Made by a program: the position numbers and the translations under genes | Part shown: one piece after another, positions 1 to 5,333 of the stretch | How the letters are laid out: each line of letters starts with the position of its first letter | Position numbering within the stretch: position 1 is the stretch's first letter | Notes under the pieces: model-generated | Database searches by the model: none | Told to the model about the DNA's origin: nothing | What the model saw: the letters and a program-made list of their open reading frames with translations, nothing else | Source of the DNA: Deltaproteobacteria bacterium | Lineage (GTDB): Bacteria; Desulfobacterota; Desulfuromonadia; Desulfuromonadales; JAAYDE01 | NCBI GenBank assembly: GCA_017417085.1 | Contig: JAFPZV010000136.1 | Coordinates: 1 to 5,333 of the forward strand | Length of the DNA stretch: 5,333 nt | Reading direction: 5' to 3'

Positions 1-351
1 CATACGGACCTCATACTGGCAGGCCTCTGGGGAGGCGTTGCGGGCATCCTTCCCGACATGCGGGGCATGCTCGACAACTTCTTTGCGGCAAACAAACTCA
101 TAACGCCCAATATCGATCAACTCTTCCTTACCAGATGCGTCTGGCCCGTCATCAGAGAATCCTGCCTCATCCACGACCGTCTTTTTGACGCCTTCTCCCC
201 AAGGAGGCCCCCCATGCGGCACTTCCGGATCAGGAATGACCACATCGGCGCGGACCGTTACGTCCTAGACCGGGAATGGCAGGAGAAGTGCCTGGCACCC
301 TGGATCTGCGAGCTGCCGTGCCTTGCCGCGCAGATTGCGAAGAAGGAGTGA
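1..351 (+). CDS. C-terminal part of a conserved hypothetical protein, possibly glycan-biosynthesis related
   Basis: The frame is open from the first base, so the gene begins upstream; 116 codons are visible before the TGA at 349-351. The fragment starts HTDLILAGLWGG and is followed by ILPDM, then DQLFLTRCVWPVI and CLIHD. From memory, this order (an H/D residue, LAGLWGG, an LPDM-like helix, DQ-FL--VWP-I, then LIHD) matches the C-terminal part of uncharacterised proteins found in capsule, polysaccharide or glycosyltransferase clusters. That family link is recall, not a search result. No membrane segment or signal is visible in the part shown. The tail is rich in charged residues and ends AQIAKKE. 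An internal ATG at 58 is unlikely to be the true start, because the conserved-looking sequence continues upstream of it. Coding status is fairly secure; the functional assignment is weak. Confidence 0.6.
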   Translation, partial: HTDLILAGLWGGVAGILPDMRGMLDNFFAANKLITPNIDQLFLTRCVWPVIRESCLIHDRLFDAFSPRRPPMRHFRIRNDHIGADRYVLDREWQEKCLAPWICELPCLAAQIAKKE

Positions 352-436
352 GCGTAAGCCCGGCCTTGATAAATGCCTTTCGGAATTTCCGGATAGTCGT
401 GGGGGCTGGCGTTCCATGCCCTTGAAAAAGATAAAA

Positions 437-583
437 ATGATAGTTCTGATAATAGGAACATCACATACAGGTAAAACGGTAAGTCTGGAAAGTGGCTGTA
501 TAACCGGCGCATACTCCTTTGAAATGGGATGTCAAAGTGTTATCTTTTGTTTTTGGGTAGATTACATAAAAACTATCTTTTGA
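437..583 (+). pseudogene. Possible 5' remnant of a small P-loop NTPase gene
   Basis: From the ATG at 437 the frame reads MIVLIIGTSHTGKTV before the stop at 581-583. This is a hydrophobic beta strand followed by a Walker A motif (G-T-S-H-T-G-K-T, residues 7-14). The N-terminus closely resembles small kinase-like ATP-binding proteins of gut Firmicutes that begin with this strand and loop and are much longer. Here the resemblance ends right after the motif. The next 30 or so residues (SLESGCITGAY onward) look like random translation and run into the repeat array. I read this as a gene cut just after its P-loop, near position 478. A chance match is possible because the motif is short. A longer reading from the ATG at 323 adds unconvincing Arg-rich sequence overlapping the upstream gene. 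No strong ribosome-binding site precedes 437. Confidence 0.35.
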
Positions 584-623
584 TTTTGGGAAGAAAAGGT
601 CTATTTTATCTTTTGATTTTGGG
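541..623 (+). repeat. Three 17-bp direct repeats at exact 33-bp spacing
   Basis: The sequence TATCTTTTGATTTTGGG occurs at 574-590 and 607-623. A copy with one change (T for A at the tenth base) sits at 541-557. Start-to-start distance is exactly 33 bp both times, with unrelated 16-bp spacers between copies. The array ends 35 bp before the ATG of the AAA+ ATPase. Copies 2 and 3 contain a small dyad, ATC-TTTT-GAT. Spacing of about three helical turns would put the copies on roughly the same face of the DNA, as in iteron or operator arrays. An operator role, perhaps in autoregulation of the ATPase gene, is inference. The unit is too short and too few in number for CRISPR, and no cas gene is present. 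Confidence 0.7.
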
Positions 624-658
624 GGTACAGCTATCCTGCAAGAAAAGGGCAGGGGAAA

Positions 659-2005
659 ATGAAAAGGATTATCGACGGTGAACTTGAGAAATGGGCGCAG
701 GAGGAATCACCCAAACCGCTTCTGCTGAGAGGAGCGCGGCAGGTCGGCAAGACCTATGCCGTACGCAAACTGGGCAGACGGTTCACGTCTTTTGTGGAGA
801 TAAACTTCGATGAAAACCCGGAAACCGCCCTGTTTTTCAAAGACGGTCTGAGCGCCGCGCCCATCGTCGAAAAACTTTCCGCCTATGCCGGACGGACGAT
901 TGTACCCGGCGAAACCCTGCTGTTTTTCGACGAGGTACAGGCTTGCCCGAAGGCCCTGGCATCGCTGCGATACTTTCGGGAGCAGATGCCGCGCCTCCAC
1001 GTTCTTGCCGCCGGATCACTCCTGGAATTCGCGCTTCAGGATATTCCTTCGCTGGGCGTTGGGCGGCTGACTTCGCGCTTCATGTATCCCATGACTTTTA
1101 CCGAGTTTCTGTCCGGCATCGGTGATGAGGCGCTTCTCGGTGTGATGGAGCAGGCGGATTACACCCATCCGCTTGACGAGCCGTTCCACCGGCGGCTTGT
1201 CGGGCGCCTTCGCACCTACATGACGATAGGAGGGCTTCCGGAAGTTGTCGCCGGATATGCCCGCAACCACGATCTCAACGCAGCGATGGACACGCTCGAC
1301 GATCTCCTGCTCCTTTTTCAGGACGATTTTGCGAAATACCGGAAGCGGGTGCCGGCCGCGCGTCTTGCCGAAACCTTCCGCTCTGCGGCGCTTCAGGCCG
1401 GTGGAAAGTTCGTCTGTGCTCGCGTGTCGCGGGATGTCAAATCGACCGCCATCCGGGACGCCCTTGAACTGCTCGTGAAGGCAGGACTCGTCCTGAAAGT
1501 GCGGCACACAAACGCAAATGGTGTGCCCCTGGGGGCGGATGCCGGGGAAGGAAACTTCAAGACGCTTCTTGCGGATATGGGGCTGCACCAGCGGCTTCTT
1601 GGACTTGATCTGAGGAACCTGGTCACGTTGGATGACACAAGTTTCGTCAATCGGGGCGCGCTCGCCGAAGTCTATGCGGGCTTGCAGATTGCGGCCCATT
1701 CCTCGATGCGCCACCGGCCGGAACTCTACTATTGGCACCGCGAGGCGGCCAACGCGATGGCCGAGGTGGACTATGTCCTGCAACGGGGTGATGCGCTCCT
1801 TCCCGTAGAGGTAAAATCGGGTCTTCGTGGCCGGATGAAAAGCCTGCGCCTGCTCATGGCGGAGAAAAAGATTCCATTCGGCATACGGCTGTCACTTGAG
1901 AATTTCTCTTCCCTGCCAGACGTCGGGATTTTGCCGCTGTATGCGGTACACCGTCTTTGCGCGGAGACACCGCTCCTTTCAGGGGCAGAGGAGAGGTCCT
2001 TCTGA
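659..2005 (+). CDS. AAA+ family ATPase with C-terminal DUF4143 domain
   Basis: This complete 448-residue protein has the usual length of the family. The N-terminal AAA domain carries Walker A GARQVGKT (residues 25-32), Walker B LLFFDEVQ (87-94), a sensor-1-like strand AAGSLLEF (117-124), then GVGR (133-136) and MTFTEFL (145-151). GGLPEVV (191-197) leads into a helical linker. The C-terminal DUF4143 region has E337 (NRGALAEVY), D371 (AEVDYVL) and E384/K386 (PVEVKSG), the pattern of a PD-(D/E)XK nuclease-like fold. ATP binding and hydrolysis are well supported. The biological role of the family is not established, and the nuclease activity is predicted only. Proteins of this type are usually encoded singly, vary between strains and often sit in accessory DNA. 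The start at 659 is supported by AGGGG (651-655) and AAAGGG (644-649). The phased repeats just upstream may control it. It is predicted to be cytoplasmic, with no signal or membrane helix. Confidence 0.92.
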   Translation: MKRIIDGELEKWAQEESPKPLLLRGARQVGKTYAVRKLGRRFTSFVEINFDENPETALFFKDGLSAAPIVEKLSAYAGRTIVPGETLLFFDEVQACPKALASLRYFREQMPRLHVLAAGSLLEFALQDIPSLGVGRLTSRFMYPMTFTEFLSGIGDEALLGVMEQADYTHPLDEPFHRRLVGRLRTYMTIGGLPEVVAGYARNHDLNAAMDTLDDLLLLFQDDFAKYRKRVPAARLAETFRSAALQAGGKFVCARVSRDVKSTAIRDALELLVKAGLVLKVRHTNANGVPLGADAGEGNFKTLLADMGLHQRLLGLDLRNLVTLDDTSFVNRGALAEVYAGLQIAAHSSMRHRPELYYWHREAANAMAEVDYVLQRGDALLPVEVKSGLRGRMKSLRLLMAEKKIPFGIRLSLENFSSLPDVGILPLYAVHRLCAETPLLSGAEERSF

Positions 2006-2043
2006 TGCCAGGCCTTTTCTTTACCGTCCTGCTTCGGGTATGG

Positions 2044-2130
2044 AAACTCCCTCCGGTCTTGTGGAGGGCATTGAGGTTTTGGTCCCCCTGTGGGGGAGCT
2101 GTCGAGTACAAGCGAGGCTGAATACCCCCG
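2044..2130. repeat. Hairpin-rich REP-like intergenic repeat, probably truncated
   Basis: Two hairpins lie in tandem. CCCTCC (2049-2054) pairs with GGAGGG (2063-2068), and CCCCC (2084-2088) pairs with GGGGG (2092-2096) across a TGT loop. The second is followed by AGCTGTCGAG and then AAGCGAGGCTGA. From memory, this arrangement (CCCTCC hairpin, CCCCCTGTGGGGGAGCTGTCGAG, then AAGCGAG-CTGA before a run of G or C) matches a highly repeated noncoding element of gut Clostridia. That recognition needs a database check. No T-run follows either hairpin, so neither is a standard terminator, although RNA processing or stabilisation of the ATPase transcript is possible. The outer ends are not clearly defined. 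Confidence 0.5.
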
Positions 2131-2189
2131 TTGGCCAGGATAAGGTCAAATCAAGAGGGACACGTAAACTCGAAAATTCTGGAGTTCAC

Positions 2190-2705
2190 ATGAAAAGATG
2201 CTGGAAAAAGCTCTGTGCTGCCACGAAGATAGCATCTGCCGCAGTATTCATCGTGCTTCTGGCCGGGGCAGGTACAGACTGCCTGGCAAAGCAGGCGGTC
2301 GTGGGAACGGATGTCCGCATGGACGACGTGACGGACTTTTACTACACCTACTCCACATCGACGGCTCCGCCGCACTATCAGCGCTACCGCTTCTATATCA
2401 ACGGTAAGGAGCGCATGTTTTACCACGAAACGCGCGAGGGCGGCGGATGGCCGCAGACCGAGAAGGACATTACCGAGTCCGGCTCCAGGCCGTTGAGCGA
2501 GGCGGAATGGACGGAGTTTTTCGAGTGCCTGAAGGGCGGGATCGTCAAGGATCGTGTGGAACATCTTGAAGACGGCGATGCCGGTCCCTGGCTTTTTTTG
2601 TACTGGAAAGGCGACCATGGCAAATGCCAGGAGTTCTCCTTCGCATCTCCAGCCGCCCGTTTTGCCTTTGAGGAGCTTTGCGAAAGGCTCAGGAAGGGGT
2701 GCTAA
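2190..2705 (+). CDS. Small exported hypothetical protein
   Basis: The 171-residue product starts at the ATG at 2190, preceded by GGAG (2181-2184) at 5-nt spacing. The frame is open further upstream to 1896, but that would overlap the ATPase and the noncoding repeat. The chosen start also gives a clear signal peptide: MKRCWKKLCAATK, then the hydrophobic stretch IASAAVFIVLLAGAG, with likely signal peptidase I cleavage after CLA (about residue 31). The Cys before LA lacks a proper lipobox, because Asp precedes it. The mature part has YQRYRFYINGK, MFYHETREGGGWP, LSEAEWTEFFECLKGG and GPWLFLYWKGDHG, ending in an amphipathic helix with Cys. I recall similar uncharacterised secreted proteins in gut Firmicutes with the same order of motifs, but know no function. 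Mature-region Cys residues could form disulfides. It may be a periplasmic or surface protein. Confidence 0.85.
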   Translation: MKRCWKKLCAATKIASAAVFIVLLAGAGTDCLAKQAVVGTDVRMDDVTDFYYTYSTSTAPPHYQRYRFYINGKERMFYHETREGGGWPQTEKDITESGSRPLSEAEWTEFFECLKGGIVKDRVEHLEDGDAGPWLFLYWKGDHGKCQEFSFASPAARFAFEELCERLRKGC

Positions 2706-2886
2706 ACCGGAATTTGCGGAGAGCAGAGCATGGGATATGTCCTGGAAACGTATAAAGTAATGTACGATGAGAAAATAATCGGTTACTACCATGTCTGCAA
2801 CGATCATACTTTCGGGCTTGCGCGAGATGCCTCACATGCCTGCAGCGGGGATGCTCATGGGAATTTCAATAAGGAGATGAGAAGAG
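2706..2886 (+). other. Spacer with small ORFs of doubtful status
   Basis: The 181 bp between the exported protein and the SnoaL-like gene contain two short + strand ORFs in different frames. One starts at 2730 with a good GGAG (2718-2721, 8-nt spacing). The other starts at 2791 and stops at 2880 (29 codons, MSATIILSGLREMPH onward). Neither resembles a family I know. They could be a frameshifted remnant of one gene, a leader peptide, or chance. No terminator hairpin with a T-run was seen after 2705. The 3' end supplies AAGGAG (2871-2876) for the next gene. Confidence 0.45.
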
Positions 2887-2927
2887 ATGGCCGAAATGGA
2901 AAACCGGATGGCAATGAAAAAATTTGA
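2730..2927 (+). CDS. Possible small ORF or gene remnant, unknown
   Basis: A 65-codon frame begins at the ATG at 2730, with GGAG at 2718-2721 giving ideal spacing. The first 27 or so residues (MGYVLETYKVMYDEKIIGYY onward) look like folded protein: alternating hydrophobic strand residues with a D-x-K-I-I-G turn. The rest (HACSGDAHGNFNKEMRRDG) looks like noncoding translation. The last 41 bp overlap the SnoaL-like gene in another frame. The simplest reading is the 5' end of a lost or frameshifted gene. A real short peptide cannot be excluded. I do not recognise the family. Confidence 0.25.
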   Translation: MGYVLETYKVMYDEKIIGYYHVCNDHTFGLARDASHACSGDAHGNFNKEMRRDGRNGKPDGNEKI

Positions 2928-3306
2928 AACGATGATCAATACCTGTGACGATTTGTTGGGTGATGAGCTGGTTGATCCGGAAGCCGCTTTTTTTACGCCC
3001 GCATCGGAAAAACCGTTGTTCGGTCCCCAGGGGTATCTTTCCATTGTCCGTTTCATGCGGCAGGCGTTTTCAGACGTTCAATGGAAAATCCAGGATATGG
3101 TTGCCGAGAAAAACGTGGTCGCCGTGCATTGGGAGTGCACAGGAACGCATGATGGAGTGTTTCTTGGGCACGCTCCAACGGGAAAGCATTTTTCGGCATC
3201 CGTAATGAACTTCTATTATTTTAATGAAGAGGGAAAGATCGTTCATGACATTGCCGCGGAAGGCATGATTGCAATCCTTCGTCAACTGGGCATTGTTGAA
3301 CTTTAG
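2887..3306 (+). CDS. SnoaL-like / NTF2-fold protein (ester cyclase-like)
   Basis: The 139-residue product fits the length of single-domain SnoaL-like proteins, small cone-shaped alpha+beta barrels that include polyketide cyclases and many uncharacterised enzymes. Visible family features are an N-terminal helix, FGPQGYLSIVRFMRQAF (45-61), the strand SDVQWKIQDMVAEKNVVAVHW (62-82), then TGTHDGVFLGHAPTGKHF (85-102). The protein ends with MNFYYFNEEGKIVHDI and a C-terminal helix. Strand W/H-W-x-x-x-G-T-H-x-G followed by P-T-G-K is the typical core signature. The substrate is unknown, and nothing nearby suggests polyketide synthesis. AAGGAG (2871-2876) lies 10 nt before the ATG at 2887. ATGs at 2896, 2908 and 2914 are alternative starts, and the first residues MAEMENRMAMKK are Met-rich, so the exact start is uncertain. 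It is predicted to be cytoplasmic. Confidence 0.8.
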   Translation: MAEMENRMAMKKFETMINTCDDLLGDELVDPEAAFFTPASEKPLFGPQGYLSIVRFMRQAFSDVQWKIQDMVAEKNVVAVHWECTGTHDGVFLGHAPTGKHFSASVMNFYYFNEEGKIVHDIAAEGMIAILRQLGIVEL

Positions 3307-3593
3307 AAGGCCGCATTGCCCGTCCCATCTGGTTCGTGGAGCCTTACGCTCACCAGTTTGTGGGGTGCTCCCGTAAATACCGCAGTGGCTTTCGCGGTGC
3401 TTCCGGCCCGGACCTTTTAAAAAAAACCGCAAAATCCCTGTCTTCAAGAGTTCCATCCGGAAACGTTTCAGTATACACTATCCACTTTTTACGCCGATCA
3501 TAAGACGCTTTTTGGAAGGGCGTCACGGAAAAGGCGTTTCCCTTGAAAATCTGAAAACGAAAAATTGGGATGCCCCGTTGTGGAGAGGATTCT
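3307..3593 (+). other. Intergenic spacer upstream of nadE
   Basis: This 287-bp spacer holds no convincing gene. A short hairpin, TCCG-GCC-CGGA (3402-3412), followed by CC, TTTT and eight As (3419-3426), could be a weak terminator for the SnoaL-like gene. ACCGC and GCGGT around 3379-3398 form another short stem. An AT-rich stretch with TATACA/TACACT at 3472-3479 might be the -10 region for nadE, but no good -35 accompanies it. Inverted GACGC/GCGTC copies (3503-3507 and 3520-3524) and repeated GGCGT elements (3519-3523, 3533-3537) lie between it and the nadE start; their role is unknown. No riboswitch was recognised, although NAD genes can have them in other bacteria. Confidence 0.45.
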
Positions 3594-5333
3594 ATGTCTT
3601 TTCTGCTTTCCAAATACGATTTTGTGCGGGTGGGAGTTGCAGTTCCCGAACTGCGGGTCGGTGATGTCGCCTTCAACGGGGAACAGATTGGCCAGGCCAT
3701 GGAGCGGGCGGCGGAGGCGGGCTGCTCTTTGCTGCTCTGCCCCGAATTGAGCCTGACGGCTTCCACATGCGCCGATCTCTTCCTGCAAGGTGTCTTGCTG
3801 GAGCAAAGCGAACGTGCCTTAAGACATCTGGCCGAACGAAGCGCGGCGACTGGCCTGACCGTCATCGTGGGGGCGCCCCTGCGCCATGCGGGACGGCTCT
3901 TCAACTGTGCCTTTGTGCTGGATGCGGGAAGCTGCATCGGTGTTGTTCCCAAGAAGCGGCTGTCTTCCATGGGAGGGGCAAACGAGAGCCGCTGGTTTGC
4001 GCCCGGAGATGGCGCGGACATGGCGGAAGTGGCGTTGTGGGATGATGTGACGGCGCCCTTTGGAGGCGATCTGCTCTTCTGCGCCCGCAACCTGCGGGAC
4101 TGCGTATTTGCAGTGACGCCGGGCGCGGCCTGGCGTGATGTTGATGCGCTCTGCGCACAACAGGCCGCTGCCGGGGCCACGCTGCTTCTCAACCCGGCGG
4201 CCGCTCCGGAACTGACGGGGCTTGCGGACAAGCGCCGAGCCCTGCTGGAAAACCGCGCGTTGCGCTGTAGCTCCGCCGTGCTGTATGCCGGCGCGGGCCC
4301 CGGAGAGTCGACGACCGACATGGTCTTTGGCGGGCATGGGCTGATTGTGGAACCGGACGGCATTGCGGCGGAAACCGCGCGCTTCCGGTTTGAAACGCAA
4401 GTTGTGTTTGCCGATCTGGATGTGGGAAGCCTTGCTGCGGCGCGTGAGGAAGGGCCGATGGCGGAATCCGCCTGTGCTTTCCGGCGGCTGCCCTTTACCC
4501 TGCGGGAGCGGGCGGTGGACCGGCTCATGGCCAGGGTGGACGCCGCGCCCTTTGTCCCTTCGGATCCGCAGGAACTTGCCGTGCGCTGTGAGGAAGTTTT
4601 TACCCTGCAGACCACCGCTCTGAGCCGGCGCCTGCGGCATACCCGGGCGGAACGGCTGGTGCTTGGCTTTTCCGGCGGCATCGATTCCACGCTGGCGCTG
4701 CTGGTGGCGGTCAAGGCCTGCGATCTGATGAAGATCGGGCGCGAAAAGGTGCTGACGCTGAGCATGCCCGGTTTCGGCACCTCTGGGCGGACCCGCGGCA
4801 ACGCGGAAAAGCTTGCGGAGCTGCTGGGTGTGGATTTCCACACGGTGGAGATTGGCGCCGCGGTCCGGCAGCATTTCCAGGATATCGGCCATCCGGAGGA
4901 TCAACACGACGTCACCTACGAAAACGCGCAGGCGCGGGAGCGCACGCAGATCCTCATGGATCTGGCCAACCAGGTCAACGGGCTGGTGGTCGGCACCGGC
5001 GACCTTTCGGAAACGGCGCTGGGCTGGTGCACCTACAACGGCGATCACATGTCGATGTACAACGTCAACGGCGGCGTTCCCAAAACGCTGATGTACAAGG
5101 TGGTGGAGTGGTGCGCCTCGAAGGAATTTTCCACTGCGGCGCAGGTGCTGATGGATATCTGCGCTACACCGGTTTCGCCGGAGCTGCTGCCCGCAGGAGA
5201 AAACGGCGCCCAGGAAACCGAGCGCAGCCTTGGTCCGTACCGGCTGCACGACTTTTTCCTCTACCACGCCATCGGCCGGCGCTGCCCGCCGCGCAAGGTG
5301 CTCTTTCTGGCGGGGGAGGCTTTTCGTGGCGAA
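3594..5333 (+). CDS. nadE: NAD+ synthase, glutamine-dependent type, with atypical amidase domain (3' truncated by window)
   Basis: NAD+ synthase catalyses the last step of NAD biosynthesis: ATP-dependent amidation of nicotinic acid adenine dinucleotide. The visible 580 residues begin at the ATG at 3594, with GGAGAGG (3582-3588) at 5-nt spacing. Family members of this form are about 640-680 residues, so some 60-100 are missing. Residues 10-280 are the nitrilase-like glutaminase domain, with E51 (CPELSLT), K120 (GVVPKK) and the late motif GESTTDMVFGG (237-247). Residues 325-580 are the synthetase domain, with the PP-loop SGGIDS (360-365), MPGFGT (391-396), DVTYENAQARERTQI (439-453), VVGTGDLSE (465-473) and YNGDHMSMY (481-489), all intact. 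The family's ICEDLW motif with the nucleophilic Cys is replaced by VTPGAAW (174-180), so amide hydrolysis may be lost. The EFYE segment after the Lys is also missing. The enzyme might use free ammonia or a partner glutaminase. It is cytoplasmic. Confidence 0.95.
   Translation, partial: MSFLLSKYDFVRVGVAVPELRVGDVAFNGEQIGQAMERAAEAGCSLLLCPELSLTASTCADLFLQGVLLEQSERALRHLAERSAATGLTVIVGAPLRHAGRLFNCAFVLDAGSCIGVVPKKRLSSMGGANESRWFAPGDGADMAEVALWDDVTAPFGGDLLFCARNLRDCVFAVTPGAAWRDVDALCAQQAAAGATLLLNPAAAPELTGLADKRRALLENRALRCSSAVLYAGAGPGESTTDMVFGGHGLIVEPDGIAAETARFRFETQVVFADLDVGSLAAAREEGPMAESACAFRRLPFTLRERAVDRLMARVDAAPFVPSDPQELAVRCEEVFTLQTTALSRRLRHTRAERLVLGFSGGIDSTLALLVAVKACDLMKIGREKVLTLSMPGFGTSGRTRGNAEKLAELLGVDFHTVEIGAAVRQHFQDIGHPEDQHDVTYENAQARERTQILMDLANQVNGLVVGTGDLSETALGWCTYNGDHMSMYNVNGGVPKTLMYKVVEWCASKEFSTAAQVLMDICATPVSPELLPAGENGAQETERSLGPYRLHDFFLYHAIGRRCPPRKVLFLAGEAFRGE

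Larger units (their letters stand above)
352..658 (+). other. AT-rich intergenic spacer with gene remnant and phased repeats
   Basis: This 307-bp spacer separates the glycan-type gene from the AAA+ ATPase. Its first part (352-420) has the same composition as its neighbours and includes a small palindrome, CGGAA-T-TTCCG, near 380-391. From about 425 it becomes clearly AT-rich, which suggests a different origin. It contains the P-loop remnant and the 33-bp-phased repeats listed separately. I see no convincing rho-independent terminator after the upstream gene and no tRNA. The ATPase promoter must lie here or further upstream. TTGATT (580-585) followed by TATTTT (602-607) at 16-bp spacing is a weak sigma-70-like candidate embedded in the repeats. 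Confidence 0.6.

Noticed and set aside
58..351. Complete small gene starting at 58
   Set aside because: The frame is open to base 1, and the conserved-looking HTDLILAGLWGG segment lies upstream of 58, so this is the end of a longer gene.
541..623. CRISPR array
   Set aside because: There are only three 17-bp units with 16-bp spacers, shorter than any usual CRISPR unit, and no cas genes are nearby.
1016..1783. Minus-strand ORF of 255 codons inside the ATPase gene
   Set aside because: It lies entirely antisense to a gene with clear AAA+ motifs. Its own translation shows no domain.
2047..2096. Rho-independent terminator after the ATPase gene
   Set aside because: Two GC-rich hairpins are present, but neither is followed by a T-run. 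They fit a REP-like repeat better.
1896..2189. Upstream extension of the exported protein to the ATG at 1896
   Set aside because: It would overlap the ATPase gene and translate the REP-like repeat, and it would bury the obvious signal peptide that starts at 2190.
3350..3575. Protein-like minus-strand stretch outside nadE (YDRRKKWIVYTETFPDGT and following residues)
   Set aside because: It looks somewhat protein-like and has mixed codon use, but has no ATG start or ribosome-binding site after leaving nadE and no family match I know. It may be a remnant but is not supportable as a gene.
3350..4843. Long minus-strand ORF (497 codons) opposite nadE
   Set aside because: It is a shadow of the high-GC nadE frame: Ser/Arg/Ala-rich, with no recognisable motif. 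The + strand encodes an unmistakable NAD synthase over the same bases.
3819..5267. Second long minus-strand ORF (482 codons) opposite nadE
   Set aside because: Its composition is typical of antisense translation (Arg/His/Gln/Gly-rich), with no domain. It is fully contained within the nadE coding region.

Overview
This is bacterial DNA, with compact genes, Shine-Dalgarno sequences and moderately high GC. All convincing genes lie on the + strand. The species cannot be fixed from this window. The NAD synthase subtype, the secreted hypothetical protein and an intergenic repeat resembling those of gut Clostridia point to an intestinal anaerobe, or one that exchanges DNA with gut Firmicutes. This assignment is an inference from recalled family resemblance.

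Layout from left to right. (1) 1-351 is the C-terminal end of a conserved hypothetical protein, probably connected with surface glycan biosynthesis. (2) 352-658 is an AT-richer spacer. It holds a short P-loop gene remnant (437-583) and three copies of a 17-bp sequence spaced at exactly 33 bp (541-623), ending 35 bp before the next gene. (3) 659-2005 is a complete AAA+ ATPase with a C-terminal DUF4143 / PD-(D/E)XK-like domain. (4) 2006-2189 is a spacer carrying a hairpin-rich, REP-like repeat. (5) 2190-2705 is a small exported protein of unknown function. (6) 2706-2886 holds one or two tiny ORFs that may be remnants. (7) 2887-3306 is a SnoaL-like (NTF2-fold) protein. (8) 3307-3593 is a noncoding spacer. 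(9) 3594 to the window end is nadE, encoding a glutamine-dependent-type NAD+ synthase, cut by the window edge after 580 codons.

The genes do not form an obvious pathway. The middle part (about 350-3300) looks like an accessory patchwork of single-gene cargo, repeats and remnants between a possible glycan gene and the housekeeping gene nadE. Two observations stand out. One is the 33-bp-phased repeat array in front of the ATPase, which could be an operator. The other is that the NAD synthase has an intact ATP-dependent synthetase domain, while its amidase domain appears to lack the catalytic cysteine.
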